From Hygrophila difformis (Eukaryota; Streptophyta; Magnoliopsida; Lamiales; Acanthaceae), in contig JAOANR010000015.1 in the NCBI GenBank assembly GCA_030278955.1, forward strand, positions 36,798,487 to 36,862,486: 64,000 nucleotides of DNA. Reading direction: 5' to 3'. Each line of letters begins with the position of its first letter. The first letter of the stretch is position 1. Below, one piece after another: positions 1 to 10,450 of the stretch. Under the pieces are notes generated by a model. It had not been told where the DNA came from. It saw only the letters and a list, made by a program, of their open reading frames with translations, and searched no databases. Made by a program: the position numbers and the translations under genes.

Positions 1-167
1 CGACTCTAGAGGCAATTGGAGAGCGGTTATTCAGCTCCGCCAATACGACTATAAATAAGAGGTGCCAGACACCGGAGCAAGAGAGACCAATCCAATCCAA
101 ATTTTCTTTATGTCAATTTACTTCCGTGTATCTTTTACTGCTTTCCTTTATGTCAATAAGGGGTGCT
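1..167 (+). other. Sequence upstream of tandem array with TATA-like site
   Basis: Unique sequence before the tandem array. TATAAATA lies at about 50-57 and could be a promoter TATA box, followed by a C/A-rich stretch that could be a 5' leader. No coding region was recognised. From about 168 the sequence joins the ~680-bp repeat inside its short intron, just before the acceptor at 181-185. Confidence 0.3.
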
Positions 168-3100
168 TGATTTTCTTTATTCCAGTCGCCGGAAGAAGCA
201 ATGGAACTGGAGCAAAGAATTAAGCAAACCAGAAAGCAGAGATTGGATGCTCGTTTTGCTAATGACTTTCAGAAGGTATCATTGTTTTTTTTTTCCGTTA
301 AGGTATAGGTATAGTTGTTGATTGGAACAAAAAAATAATGGTAGGCTGATGAGCTGGGGGAACTAAAGATGCATCTAAAGGGGTAGTTGGCAGCCCTGAT
401 GGGGATAAACATTTCAGAGACCGAACAGATGCTGACCGTCAGCTACTACTTGACATGTTCCTTATTAAACCTCTCCTCTGCTGCCTGCTCCACGAGAAAA
501 GAAAAATGATGACTGGGGATGCTCTGGGACTTCCCAAATTCTGGGGGCCAATTATGCGCGGCAACCGTAACCCACAAGAGAACCATCAGCTTCCATTGAC
601 GATGTCCCTCCGTCCCAAAGTCCCATTCCCACCTCCCCTCATACTTGCCAGTAAGGGGGCGTTTCGGTGTGTTTTGTTCGAACCAGAAACGCGCCGGAGC
701 CGGAACATGAGCCTATCTAAGAGGGGGCACTCAAGGAAGAGTTTCCTCCTACTTGCTTGATGTGGATGAAATGAAAGCGCGACTTCATCATTTGATGGTA
801 TGGTGCTCCTCTCCCCTCCCACAATCTCTCTCTCTAATGTCTCTGCTTGATTTTCTTTATTCCAGTCGCCGGAAGAAGCAATGGAACTGGATAAAAGAAT
901 TAAGCAAACCAGAAAGCAGAGATTGGATGCTCGTTTTGCTAATGACTTTCAGAAGGTATCATTGTTTTTTTTTTCGTTAAGGAATAGGTATAGTTGTTGA
1001 TTGGAACAAAAAAATAATGGTAGGCTGAGTAGCTGGGGGAACCAGAGATGCATCTAAAGGGGTAGTTGGCAGCCCTGATGGGGATAAACATTTCAGAGAC
1101 CGAACAGATGCTGACCGTCAGCTACTACTTGACATGTTCTTTATTAAACCTCTCCTCTGCTGCCTGCTCCACGAGAAAAGAAAAATGATGACTGGTGCTG
1201 CTTTAGGACTTCCCAAATTCTGGGGGCCAATTATGCGCGGCAACCGTAACCCACAAGAGAACCACCAGCTTCCATTGACGGTGTCCCTCCGTCCCAATGT
1301 CCCATTCCCACCTCCCCTCATACTTGCCAGTAAGGGGGCGTTTCGGTGTGTTTTGTTCGAACCAGAAACGCGCCGGAGCCGGAACATGAGCCTATCTAAG
1401 AGGGGGCACTCGAGGGAAGAGTTTCGTCCTACTTGCTTGATGTGGATGAAATGAAAGCGTGACTTCATCATTTGTTGGTATAGTGCTCCTCTCCCCTCCT
1501 ACAATCTCTCTCTCTAATGTCTCTGCTTGATTTTCTTTATTCCAGTCGCCGGAAGAAGCAATGGAACTGGAGAAAAGAATTAAGCAAACCAGAAAGCAGA
1601 GATTGGATGCTCGTTTTGCTAATGACTTTCAGAAGGTATCATTGTTTTTTTTTTCGTTAAGGTATAGGTATAGTTGTTGATTGGAACAAAAAAATAATGG
1701 TAGGCTGAGGAGCTGGGGGAACTAGAGATGCATCTTAAGGGGTAGTTGGCAGCCCTGATGGGCATAAACATTTCAGAGACCGAACAGATGCTGACCGTCA
1801 GCTACTACTTGACATGTTCTTTATTAAACCTCTCCTCTGCTGCGTGCTTCACGAGAAATGAAAAATGATAACTGGTGCTGCTCTGGGACTTCCCAAATTC
1901 TGGGGGCCAATTATGCGCGGCAACCGTAACCTATAAGAGAACCACCAGCTTCCATTGACGGTGTCCCTCCGTCCCAATGTCCCATTCCCACCTCCCCTCA
2001 TACTTGCCAGTAAGGGGCGCGTTTCGGTGTGTTTTGTTCGAACCAGAAACGCGTCGGGGCCGGAACATGAGCCTATCTAAGAGGGGGCACTCGAGGGAAG
2101 AGTTTCCTCCTACTTGCTTGTTGTGGCTGAAATGAAAGCGCGACTTCGTCATTTGATGGTATGGTGCTCCTCTCCCCTCCTACAATCTCTCTCTCTAATG
2201 TCTCTGCTTGATTTTCTTTATTCCAGTCGCCGGAAGAAGCAATGGAACTGGAGAAAAGAATTAAACAAACCAGAAAGCAGAGATTGGATGCTCGTTTTGC
2301 TAATGACTTTCAGAAGGTATCATTGCTTTTTTTTTTCGTTAAGGTATAGGTATAGTTGTTGATTGGAACAAAAAAACAATGGTAGGCTGAGGAGCTGGGG
2401 GAACTAGAGATGCATCTAAAGGGGAAGTTGGCAGCCCTGATGGGGATAAACATTTCAGATACCGAACAGATGCTGACCGTCAGCTACTACTTGACATGTT
2501 CTTTATTAAACCTCTCCTCTGATGCCTGCTCCACGAGAAAAGAAAAATGACGACTGGTGCTGCTCTGGGACTTCCCAAATTCTGGGGGCCAATTATGCAC
2601 GGAAACCGTAACCCACAAGAGGACCACCAGCTTCCATTGACGGTATCCCTCCATCCCAATGTCCCATTCCCACCTCCCCTCATACTTGCCAGTAAGGGGG
2701 GCGTTTCCGTGTGTTTTGTTCGAGCCAGAAACGCGCCGGAGCCGGAACATGAGCCTATCTAAGAGGGGGCACTCGAGGGAAGACTTTCCTCCTACTTGCT
2801 TGATGTGGATGAAATGAAAGCGCGACTTCGTCATTTGATGGTATGGTGCTCCTCTCCCCTCCTACAATCTCTCTCTCTAATGTCTCTGCTTGATTTTCTT
2901 TATTCCAGTCGCCGGAAGAAGCAATGGAACTGGGGAAAAGAATTAAGCAAACCAGAAAGCAGAGATTGGATGCTCGTTTTGCTAATGACTTTCAGAAGGT
3001 ATCATTGTTTTTTTTTCGTTAAGGTATAGGTATAGTTGTTGATTGGAACAAAAACATAATGGTAGGCTGAGGAGCTGGGGGAACTAGAGATGCATTTAAA

Positions 3101-3183
3101 GGGGAAGTTGGCAGCCCTGATGGGGATAAATATTTCAGAGACCGAAAAGATGCTGACCGTCAGCTACTACTTGACATGTTCTT
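168..3183 (+). repeat. Tandem array of ~680-bp gene-like units (4 full, 1 partial)
   Basis: The landmark TCCAGTCGCCGG occurs at 181, 861, 1541, 2222 and 2904, giving periods of 680, 680, 681 and 682 bp. Copies are highly similar throughout, so the array is recent or homogenised. Each unit holds a 90-nt exon-like block (186-275, 866-955, 1546-1635, 2227-2316, 2909-2998) with AG before it and GT after it, flanked by exon-like blocks on both sides. The last copy stops near 3183 at unrelated AT-rich sequence. The 30-residue block is charged and probably helical (contains KRIKQTRKQRLDARF). I do not recognise the parent gene. Confidence 0.85.
2110..2550 (+). pseudogene. Intact-looking three-exon segment in copy 4 of the tandem array
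   Basis: Read as spliced, copy 4 gives an exon ending ...EMKARLRHLM at 2158 (donor GTATGG), a 68-nt intron 2159-2226 ending TTTATTCCAG, an exon 2227-2316 of exactly 30 codons, a 69-nt intron 2317-2385 ending GGTAG, and a last exon from 2386 to a TGA at 2548-2550. The last exon reads AEELGELEMHLKGKLAALMG and onward for 54 residues. Copies 1-3 instead have TAG for the AAG codon after ...HLKG (384-386, 1063-1065, 1743-1745), and copy 2 has another stop at 1030-1032. The unit lacks an obvious start and promoter, so it is probably a gene fragment. Introns this short are near the plant minimum. Confidence 0.4.
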
Positions 3184-3189
3184 TATAGA

Positions 3190-3367
3190 TGCAAAGAATA
3201 AAATAGATATATAAACCATAATACGTGTGAGCGTAATACGGTTTGACCGTAACCAAACCGGAATAAACTGTATTTTTACGGTTTGGTTTGGTTTATGGTT
3301 TAAAACATTATGGTTTGTTTTAGTGTTTTATAAACCATAAACTGTACAGTTTCAAAAAAAAAAAAAA
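3190..3367. repeat. Low-complexity AAACCATA/GGTTTGG region ending in an A tract
   Basis: Repeated ATAAACCATA and inverted TTTATGGTTT words surround GGTTTGGTTTGG, and the stretch ends in a run of A at about 3354-3367. It could be the tail of a decayed retroposon. Nothing codes here. Confidence 0.4.
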
Positions 3368-4720
3368 TTATCTGAATCGGATAAAGGGGTTGGATGTGGA
3401 TGTGTGGAGTAGGGGGTTGTGTTGGGACTTGAGGAAAAAAGAATTAGGAGTTGAGACAACAACGGTTGTTTCACATAGTTGCAGCACAAAGGAGCACAAA
3501 GGGGCTACCATATTCTATTAGTACTAGATAGTACAACAATAACATAAAAGAGGCCAAAATATATCATTCTTCTCATTGAGTAGGAGCTCTTCCGAGAGGT
3601 GAAAGGGGTGATCGTTTTCGAGTTTTAGCAGGAGGGAAAGAACTCATTGAGTCGGTCGAAGGATCAATGATTCTCTTCCGGCTGGAGATTTGTATAGGCA
3701 CGGGGGAGGTAGAGGCCGAATCTGCATAAGACGAACCACCCTCCTTCAATACTACGAAAAGAATACTAATTATAGAAACAAGGCATCAAGAATATAAACA
3801 GGTACATGAAATAAGGAGGTTACCATCACAGAAAGGAACAGATGAAGATTGGTTTTGATTCTTCCTCACAAGAGAGTCGGAGGAGGGAAAGCCCAGTGAT
3901 GGAGACGAAAGTATTGGAGAAAATCCAAAATGCCGTAAAAGAGGGTTGAGAGCGGCGCTGGAATAAGTACGGGCAACGCCATCCCACCAATTTTGGAAGC
4001 GAATCGTTGATAAACCCACACGAACAACAAATTTTGGGACGTCAAAGGTGATGAGGCGCCGGTTCCAAGCTACACAATGTTCTCTGCTATGAGGTAGAAA
4101 GATGTTTGTCAATACGATAACCTACCACTAGATCCTGAGCAAAGCCGAGCTAACGGCTGACTAGGTGAGGGTTATATATTTTGGCAGGAATGGGAGCATT
4201 AGAAAGGGAAGTAGAACCATTGAAGATGGGACGAGGAAGGATGCACCTATTCCAGATTTTAACAACAATAAAAAAACGACGACTAACCAGAATCCAGTTC
4301 AGGGAAAAAATGCCGATATGATATTTTGTTTTTATTTAACAAATTAAGATTGCATAGATCAAAATTATTGATCAAATTTGGAATTAAAAGCTGTATGTGC
4401 GCATATATGTTCACATGTCAATTTCACGTTTATGGTTCATGTCTCCACTAATATAAATAAAAAAAACAAGTCATCTCACATGTTGAGACGGTGACTTTTA
4501 ACTTGCAACATTTTACTTAGCTTTCTATGAAACTGTATGTGGATAGAAACGAACTTTACATGTAGCTAAATACTTCATGTGCGTGTGTGTCGACAGAAAG
4601 TGTTCACGTTGTGAAATCGTATATCAATGTCATGCTATGCCATGTTCAGTTCACAAATGAATCTTTTATTTTTACTTTTATTTTAAATATTAATACTAAT
4701 AATCAATAAGGATATTTTAT
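3368..4720. other. Intergenic region, no confident gene
   Basis: A 108-codon frame on the minus strand (3786-4112) is uninterrupted and less AT-rich than its surroundings, and ends near a possible GT donor. I recognise no domain, and an overlapping frame is almost as plausible. It may be a captured or decayed gene fragment. The rest is AT-rich without readable features. Confidence 0.25.
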
Positions 4721-4725
4721 GGGAT

Positions 4726-4812
4726 GATGACTTACTCAAACGGCCAAGTCCATGCTTTCTAACCCTAGGGTTGGGGGTTCGATTCTTCACTACATTTTTT
4801 TTCTGGCTTTGT
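4726..4812 (+). repeat. tRNA-like (SINE head-like) fragment
   Basis: An A-box-like segment is followed by GGGGGTTCGATTC at about 4771-4790, which fits a Pol III B box. It loosely resembles the head of SINE family B found elsewhere in the window. No target-site duplication was seen. Confidence 0.3.
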
Positions 4813-4936
4813 CTCTTCCAAACAAATTTTTTAAAAAAATATTGAAATTTTATTATATAATATGTACATCAAAATAAAATAAATCTTTTGTTAAAGTATA
4901 ATTAATAGTATATTTTGATCAAATGATGTATAAAAA

Positions 4937-5112
4937 TACCAAATGCAGTTGACAGAGTGGTGTGAGGCTCTGGCAACTTAAGCAAAGATCTTGAGTTCGA
5001 GCATTTGTGTATGCAGAATTCTACGCAACCCTTTAATGTCCACCAGATCCTCGAATGATTTCGGAAAACTAGTTTTTGTCCTAAAAGATAATCTGAATAC
5101 CCTATCAATATC
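4937..5112 (+). mobile_element. SINE family A, copy 1
   Basis: tRNA-derived SINE head: CAGTTGACAGAGTGG, a CTTAAGCAAAG block and the B-box-like GAGTTCGAGCATTTGTG. The body carries GCAGAATTCT and AGATCCTCGA, and the 3' end reads ATACCCTATCAATAT. It shares these blocks in order with four other copies in this window (5800, 12106, 17199, 18571). It is the most diverged copy. Confidence 0.7.
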
Positions 5113-5119
5113 AAGAAGT

Positions 5120-5780
5120 CAAGATTTAAATTTTTGTTTCGTTATAATTCCGACGACTAGTTAGAAAGCGACGAACACGCATTCACCTCCTACATCTCCC
5201 TATGTAATCGCTTTACACAAAAAACTTATAAGTTTTATTTTGAAGTGTAAAGTGTAATCGTTGCTCATCCAAAATCCTTATACGTATCAATGTATGCGTA
5301 TATTAATAAGAAAATAGAAGTAAGTGTGTCCTTGCACATATGGTTTTGTGAAACTATACAAATAATTTCAAATTAAGCGTTACATGATTTTCGCGGCCAT
5401 TACAAATAATGACCTCTAATTATTTGTAAGGTCGTTCAAAAAGACGGAACCAATCTACCCTTTTCCCACTTAAATAAAAATATGAGTTCATTTTATTACA
5501 CGAGCATCTTTTTGTCGGTACTTTCTTGTTTTCACATGAATCTGCCTATTGATCAATTTGATCTTCATGTGTACACTATACACAAAGACACACATAATTA
5601 TTACAAAATAATTTCATCATATTTATCCAGATAGTAAAGTATACACGCGCACTGCATCTAGAAATAAAGTAATTAAACTAAATTGGAACTTTGTTGAATT
5701 ATTTCGTCTGTAGTTTTGAGCGCACAAAGTAAAAGATTAATTTTGATTGTTTAAATAAAATACTTTTGAGTTGAAGCGCT
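5120..5780. other. Intergenic AT-rich sequence
   Basis: No gene recognised. A perfect 11-bp inverted repeat, TTACAAATAAT with ATTATTTGTAA, forms a small palindrome at about 5402-5431. Confidence 0.4.
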
Positions 5781-5799
5781 TTGGTATTGTAGAGATCTT

Positions 5800-5974
5800 T
5801 TTTAGGTAAATACCAGGGTATCCCCAGGCCACATTGGGCCCAAGACTAATCCCTCGAGGATCTGCAAGGGCAATTAAGGGCGCCTCTCCCAAAGCAGTTT
5901 TTTGCATACACAAGGCTCGAACCCGAGACCTTGCTTAAGCGACTAGAGCCCCCATCCACTCAAGCCAACTACTG
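5800..5974 (-). mobile_element. SINE family A, copy 2 with 19-bp target duplication
   Basis: On the minus strand the element starts with a tRNA-like head (GTTGGCTTGAGTGG, CTTAAGCAAGG, B box GGGTTCGAGCC) and ends ...GATACCCTGGTATTTACC. It is flanked by an exact 19-bp direct repeat, TTGGTATTGTAGAGATCTT, at 5781-5799 and 5975-5993. That repeat is a target-site duplication typical of LINE-mobilised SINEs. This is the best-preserved copy and can serve as the family reference here. Confidence 0.85.
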
Positions 5975-5993
5975 TTGGTATTGTAGAGATCTT

Positions 5994-6700
5994 GAAAATG
6001 ATGCTCGACAATAATATATTCATCAATAGAAAAAGGACACACATGAATTGAAATTGAATCGAATAGATATATATAGTATTTTACACTTTCAACAAAAGAC
6101 ATTATTATATTCTTAAGATGTACCAAACTTGAGTTATTAATAATTGAAAATATGAATTAGACTGCGCGTTGGGTGGATTCGTAGCAAATAAAAAAACAGA
6201 GAAAGTATTTATAAAAAAAAAAAAGCACACATGAATCGAGTAGATATAGTATTTTACACTTTCAACAAAAGACATTATTATATTCTTATACAATTAATCC
6301 CCATAAAAGGCTAGTAAGGAGGAGGTTTGACAAAGGGTAATTAAAGGGTGAAAAGAATTCCATTGATATGATGGCATTAGGTAACCCTAAAGATGCCAAT
6401 ACACAAGAATTCTCATCCCCTTTATATCAATTCCATCATCATATGTAAAACCCTTTTTCTTTACTGCCTTTGCTTTTCCCTTTGGAAAAAGGTTGAGGAT
6501 TTCACATGAAAAGTACACAATACAACTAGTTCAAATCTAAGTAAAAAACACCCTCTCCCACAATATCTAATCTTGTAAATTTCTTCATAATTAGATAAGT
6601 ATAAAAATGAAAAATCTCAGATGATCAATTATTCCATGGTAAGTCTTCCTTTAATTTATATATCTAAGCTAAAATAAGTCGTCAATGAGGAAAGTATAAT
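5994..6700. other. 3' flank of the LBD gene, no gene seen
   Basis: AT-rich. Two imperfect copies of a ~55-bp segment (AGTATTTTACACTTTCAACAA at its core) lie at about 6063-6117 and 6240-6291, so a local duplication happened here. No coding region was recognised. Confidence 0.4.
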
Positions 6701-6718
6701 TTATGGTATTTATTAGTT

Positions 6719-8098
6719 TCATGTCCACAGAGGCTCCCAAGCGACGCCCATGCCCAAAACGCTCTCGTCGAAGAAGAAGGGCGATCCGATGATGTTGTTG
6801 TGATCGGGAAATGTTGTCGACTCTTCCATGGTCTCATCGGGGACGTTTTGTGTGGACATTTGCTTGCAAATGAGCTCGTACAAGTTCGAGTTCTGGCATT
6901 GCATGTTGAGGATCTCGGCTTGCGCCTTTGCCAGCTGCGCTTGCAAATCACTTATTTGCTTCTGCAGCTGGCAAATGGCGCCCGCACAGCCGTACACCGG
7001 GTCCCTCAGCCTCGCGTTGGCCTCGTACACCATGCTGTTAACTGCATCCGCCCTTTGATCCTCAGGGAGCTCCTGGAATTTGATCAGCAGATTATCATGA
7101 GTTTGTGAAATGTCAAACTATAATGTATGGATGGAGGGCAACATTGACATTTTGATTTGCAATGTGAAAGGTCTAAGCCAGACCTATTTAATTTTTGATG
7201 GCGCCAAATTCTCTAGGTGTAGGGAGGAATTTTGGAGTAATTAATGTTGTAAAGTAAGAAACCTTAGTATAGGGTTATTTTAGTTAGGTGCCTACTTCCA
7301 TTGACATTTAAGGCTGTCACTCTCAATTTTCAAATAGGTGTCATGAGTCATGGCATCTCAATGAAAATATTGCAAAAACAAACTAAGAAAAAGGAAAAAT
7401 TGGTAGTCAAGGTGTAATTTTTCTTTTTCTTGATTGATATATTCAAAGCCATCCCACTTCTTAGGAAAACGTGACAATGGCCAATTTTTCTTTTCCACAT
7501 TAGAAATTTCATTCTCAAGAAAATAAAAATAAATAAATAAATAATAACAATACCTTTTTTTCTAAAGAAAATAATAGACATGTTAAAAAATTTGAAAATG
7601 GGAAGTATCCGATCCCACTTGAAATAGATCAAAGAATGGGTATAGGCTTGTTAAGTGGAATGAGTCATGAAACCCAAATTGGTCGCCGTGGCTCCCTAAT
7701 AGTTTCGTTCAATTTTTCATCAAGAAAATTCTAGGTAGCAAAATTGTTATAAATTTTTCCAGTGCATTCAATTATTAGTTTACCTGCAGCAATTTGATAA
7801 TGTTGCTGGCACCAAAAACCCTATGAGCAATGGTGAACTTAAGGGGGTCAGTCGGCGGGAAGTACGGCGCCAAGACGCACTTATCGACGCAGCGGCGGCG
7901 GAGGATCTTGCAGGCGGCGCAGGGGCTGAGGATGACGCCACGTGGTGACGTGACAGGGGAAATTGAGGGGGACGACGATGAGGAGGTCGGGGATAGGGAA
8001 GAAGGAGGAGGAGGAGAAGAACCACCACCTTCGGCAGCTGCATTCTTGCCGTCAACGGCGGCGGAGGTAGTTACGGCGTAGTCCATTGAAGGCGCCAT
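6719..8098 (-). CDS. LBD1/LBD11: LOB-domain (LBD) transcription factor, class I, LBD1/LBD11-like
   Basis: Plant-specific nuclear DNA-binding regulator of organ boundary and meristem or cambium programmes (family knowledge). Exon 1 is 7784-8098, the intron is 7073-7783 (711 bp, donor CAG|GTAAAC, acceptor TTCCAG|GAG), and exon 2 is 6719-7072, giving 222 residues. After a Ser/Pro-rich N-terminus (about 25-55) comes the zinc-finger-like block CAACKILRRRCVDKC, with C60, C63, C70 and C74 in CX2CX6CX3C. The GAS block (FGASNI, about 95-100) is followed by a coiled coil ICQLQKQISDLQAQLAKAQ with L141, L148, L152 and I159; the final leucine is a conservative isoleucine. The intron falls right after LLQ, the usual LBD position. 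The closest subgroup by recall is LBD1/LBD11. All hallmark residues are present and no lesion is seen. Confidence 0.95.
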
Positions 8099-8176
8099 AT
8101 TATAAAATGGAGTTTAAGGAGTGTTGTGTGTGTGGACGATTTGTGTGTTGTGGAAAGTGAAAAGAACGATGAGTGG

Positions 8177-8184
8177 TATTTATA
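8177..8184 (-). promoter_or_regulatory. TATA box of the LBD gene
   Basis: On the minus strand this reads TATAAATA, about 80 bp upstream of the ATG at 8098. Transcription would start near 8150, leaving a leader of about 50 nt. Confidence 0.65.
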
Positions 8185-8189
8185 GAGAA

Positions 8190-8900
8190 ATAATAATGGG
8201 AATTGGGAAATACCGTAATACAGCTTAGCTTAGATTGTTCGTGTGTATGTGTACTTGGTTTATTGGTTTTTAAAGTCATGAGTCAATCATGTTACTCGTA
8301 AAGTGGGTCCCAAATTGTGTATGTCAACCATACGTCATTTTCCACTAAATTAATTACTATCTTTTATTGCCACTATGCCAAGTTTTCTACTGTGTATTAT
8401 TCCTCCACTGAGAGAATTGCACATTATTCTCTTTTACTACTACTTCTTAATTTAATTGCTAGAGTAATAAGTAATGTTAGTTATTCATTTGATAAATATT
8501 GTGTTACACTATATATATCTCTTAAAGCAATTTAATGATAATAAAATGATTATGCCCCAAATCTGCCCGTGTTTTTTTTTTATTAAGAGTTAATTACATT
8601 GATCTTAATTAATTGAAAATAAGTAGTGTGTGTATATGCATATATTCTTTTGAAAATTCATGGTATTGGTATCCAATGAGAACGTCGTCAAAGTGATATC
8701 CTAATAATTAATTTCATTACAATTGGAAAAGTATTATTCATAGTAATTAATTTCATTACATTGTCCCATCAGTGAACCCATAATATGTATCGATCAGTCC
8801 ACCTTAAAAAAAAACATAAGTTTACACTTTAATTTGGTTCCCATCTCTTAAAAATGGTACTCCATGTAGGTACACAGTATAGTATATATTAGTTGTAATT
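8190..8900. other. Upstream region of the LBD gene
   Basis: AT-rich putative promoter sequence on the minus-strand side, with no repeat or gene recognised. Confidence 0.35.
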
Positions 8901-8905
8901 ATGAT

Positions 8906-8977
8906 ACCTCAAAAAACTGAATATGATGAATGATGAATTATGCAGACACCTCAAAAAACTGAATATGATGAATGATG
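8906..8977. repeat. Two tandem copies of a 42-bp unit
   Basis: ACCTCAAAAAACTGAATATG and the following ATGAATGATG occur at 8906 and again at 8948, a period of 42 bp. Confidence 0.75.
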
Positions 8978-9009
8978 TAAGCGTGTATGAAAGTGATGCT
9001 AATCGGATT

Positions 9010-9260
9010 AATAACCATGAACCATCATTTTTCATAATATATGCATCACTTATAGTAGCGTACACATCACATAAACCCCGACTTTCATCGTCTCAACTCC
9101 ATTGAACACGCATTGTCCATCTTTATCACAATATCACATATATGCACGCAAATATTATTTATCTATACACAAACATCACATTTCAATAAATCTGAGGGGT
9201 TCGTAGGTCTCACACAACTAACATCATTTATATGTGCATAAACATCACTTATTTCAAATA
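9010..9260. repeat. Quasi-repeat region rich in ACATCAC
   Basis: Irregularly spaced ACATCAC/TATCACATA/ACATCATTTA words recur about every 20-40 bp. The same word in reverse complement (GTGATGT) recurs at 11,805-11,870, 39,555-39,690 and 41,790-41,950, so these may be copies of one element type. Confidence 0.4.
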
Positions 9261-9410
9261 CAGTCATTTCTTGTAACTGGGGCATCATGGCTCGTGCAGC
9301 CATTTGCACCCTAGCCACTTTGTATTAGTCGTGATATGTAATGGTACAACAATGGTTTTCATTATTGATTGCATACCATTAAATGCTGCTGATAATGTGA
9401 ATCCTAAGAA

Positions 9411-10122
9411 CAGGGCCGTCTTGACAATTTTGGAGGCCCTGAGCCATTTTATCCTTTTGGGCCCTAAACTTGAACTTAAAAAATATTTCTTCATATAATT
9501 GTATTATCAATTTATATACAATTATACGTAAAAGTAAAAAATGCTAATGTTATTTCTTTCAAAATAATTTATAATAGGAGTATAATTTTTGTTAAGAGAT
9601 TTTTTTTTCCAATTTCTTTAGAGCTCATAATAAACCATCAAGTTTCCATGCTAGGTAATATTTAGTCATAGTTCAAAAAATCGAACTAAGTTTTCAGAAA
9701 CATCGGTTCATATTAAATACAATACAATAATGAAAATTCATGTAATATAATGGTACGGAGATGAAGATGTATATATACATAAGTTAAATATATTAAAAAT
9801 ATGATATTTAGAGTAGCAAAATCATTAAAATAGAATTGTTCATTATCATACATTAATACTCCTAGTATTTAAAAAAATGTTGGATAATAACTCAAATTCT
9901 ATATTGACATTAGATAAATTTATCAACTATTTTTATTAAATGTTTTGTTGGATGAAATTTAAAAATGTATAAATACTAGGAGTAGTATACATGTTTGGCT
10001 ATTTTGTTTTTTTAAAAAAAAAGAAACAAAAAATAATTAGTAAAAAAAAAATAAAGTGGGGCCCCCAAAAATTGGGGGCCCGGAGCAGGAGCACCGGGTG
10101 CTCCTGCTATAAGCCGGCCGTG
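9411..10122. mobile_element. Non-autonomous hAT element (712 bp) with 8-bp TSD
   Basis: The ends are CAGGGCCGTCTTG and ...CCGGCCGTG (reverse complement CACGGCCGG). The exact 8-bp direct repeat CCTAAGAA flanks it at 9403-9410 and 10123-10130. CAGGG-type inverted ends with 8-bp duplications are the hAT signature. The interior is AT-rich and non-coding, with GGGCCC-rich subterminal regions and a GC-rich hairpin near the right end. Confidence 0.85.
10084..10110. repeat. Perfect 12-bp-stem hairpin near the right end of the hAT element
   Basis: AGCAGGAGCACC and GGTGCTCCTGCT form a 12-bp inverted repeat with almost no loop. It stands out as very GC-rich within an AT-rich element and may be a transposase-binding or structural subterminal feature. 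Confidence 0.75.
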
Positions 10123-10259
10123 CCTAAGAACATGTCTTAATGCTCGTATAATAAATGATCTAACATTATTACCGAATATTCAAGGACTAAGTAGTGGAGT
10201 ATATTGCATTAGACCTCTGTAGAAAATTTGACTATTTAATTACATGACTTGAGATGAAA

Positions 10260-10425
10260 ACGATACGGATATAGACGGATCGGATAATAGCGAATATGGA
10301 TATCATCCCTTTTTTTTTGAATTTTTGGAATCGAATAAAAATAGGTCGGATACGGATGCGAATTCAAAATGTTCGGAATAGCGAAGATGGCCGAATATGA
10401 ATTTTACATCACGGATTGAGATATT
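10260..10425. repeat. Degenerate CGGATA-rich stretch
   Basis: Words such as GATACGGATA, GACGGATCGGATA and GGTCGGATACGGATGCG recur irregularly. It looks like a decayed satellite-like or simple repeat leading into the C tract. Confidence 0.4.
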
Positions 10426-10427
10426 AT

Positions 10428-10450
10428 CCCCCCCCCCCCCCCCCCCCCCC
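10428..10450 (+). repeat. Poly-C tract of about 23 bases
   Basis: An uninterrupted run of C follows ATATTAT. Homopolymer C/G runs this long are rare in plant DNA and could form i-motif or G-quadruplex structures. The exact length is prone to sequencing error. Confidence 0.9.

Noticed and set aside
1..12. CGACTCTAGAGG resembles a cloning-vector polylinker (SalI-XbaI)
   Set aside because: The match is only 12 bases and is followed by plant-like sequence. Chance is the simpler reading, although a check of the flanking sequence would settle it.
455..1454. 100-codon frames starting MFLIKPLLCC / MFFIKPLLCC in the tandem array
   Set aside because: They cross the exon-intron pattern supported by splice sites and are out of the exon frame, so they are shadows of the repeat.
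3786..4112. 108-codon minus-strand frame as a real gene
   Set aside because: No domain, no convincing promoter or splice context, and an overlapping frame is equally open. Kept only as a low-confidence note.
6800..8081. Plus-strand frames over the LBD gene
   Set aside because: Shadow frames opposite the well-supported LBD exons.
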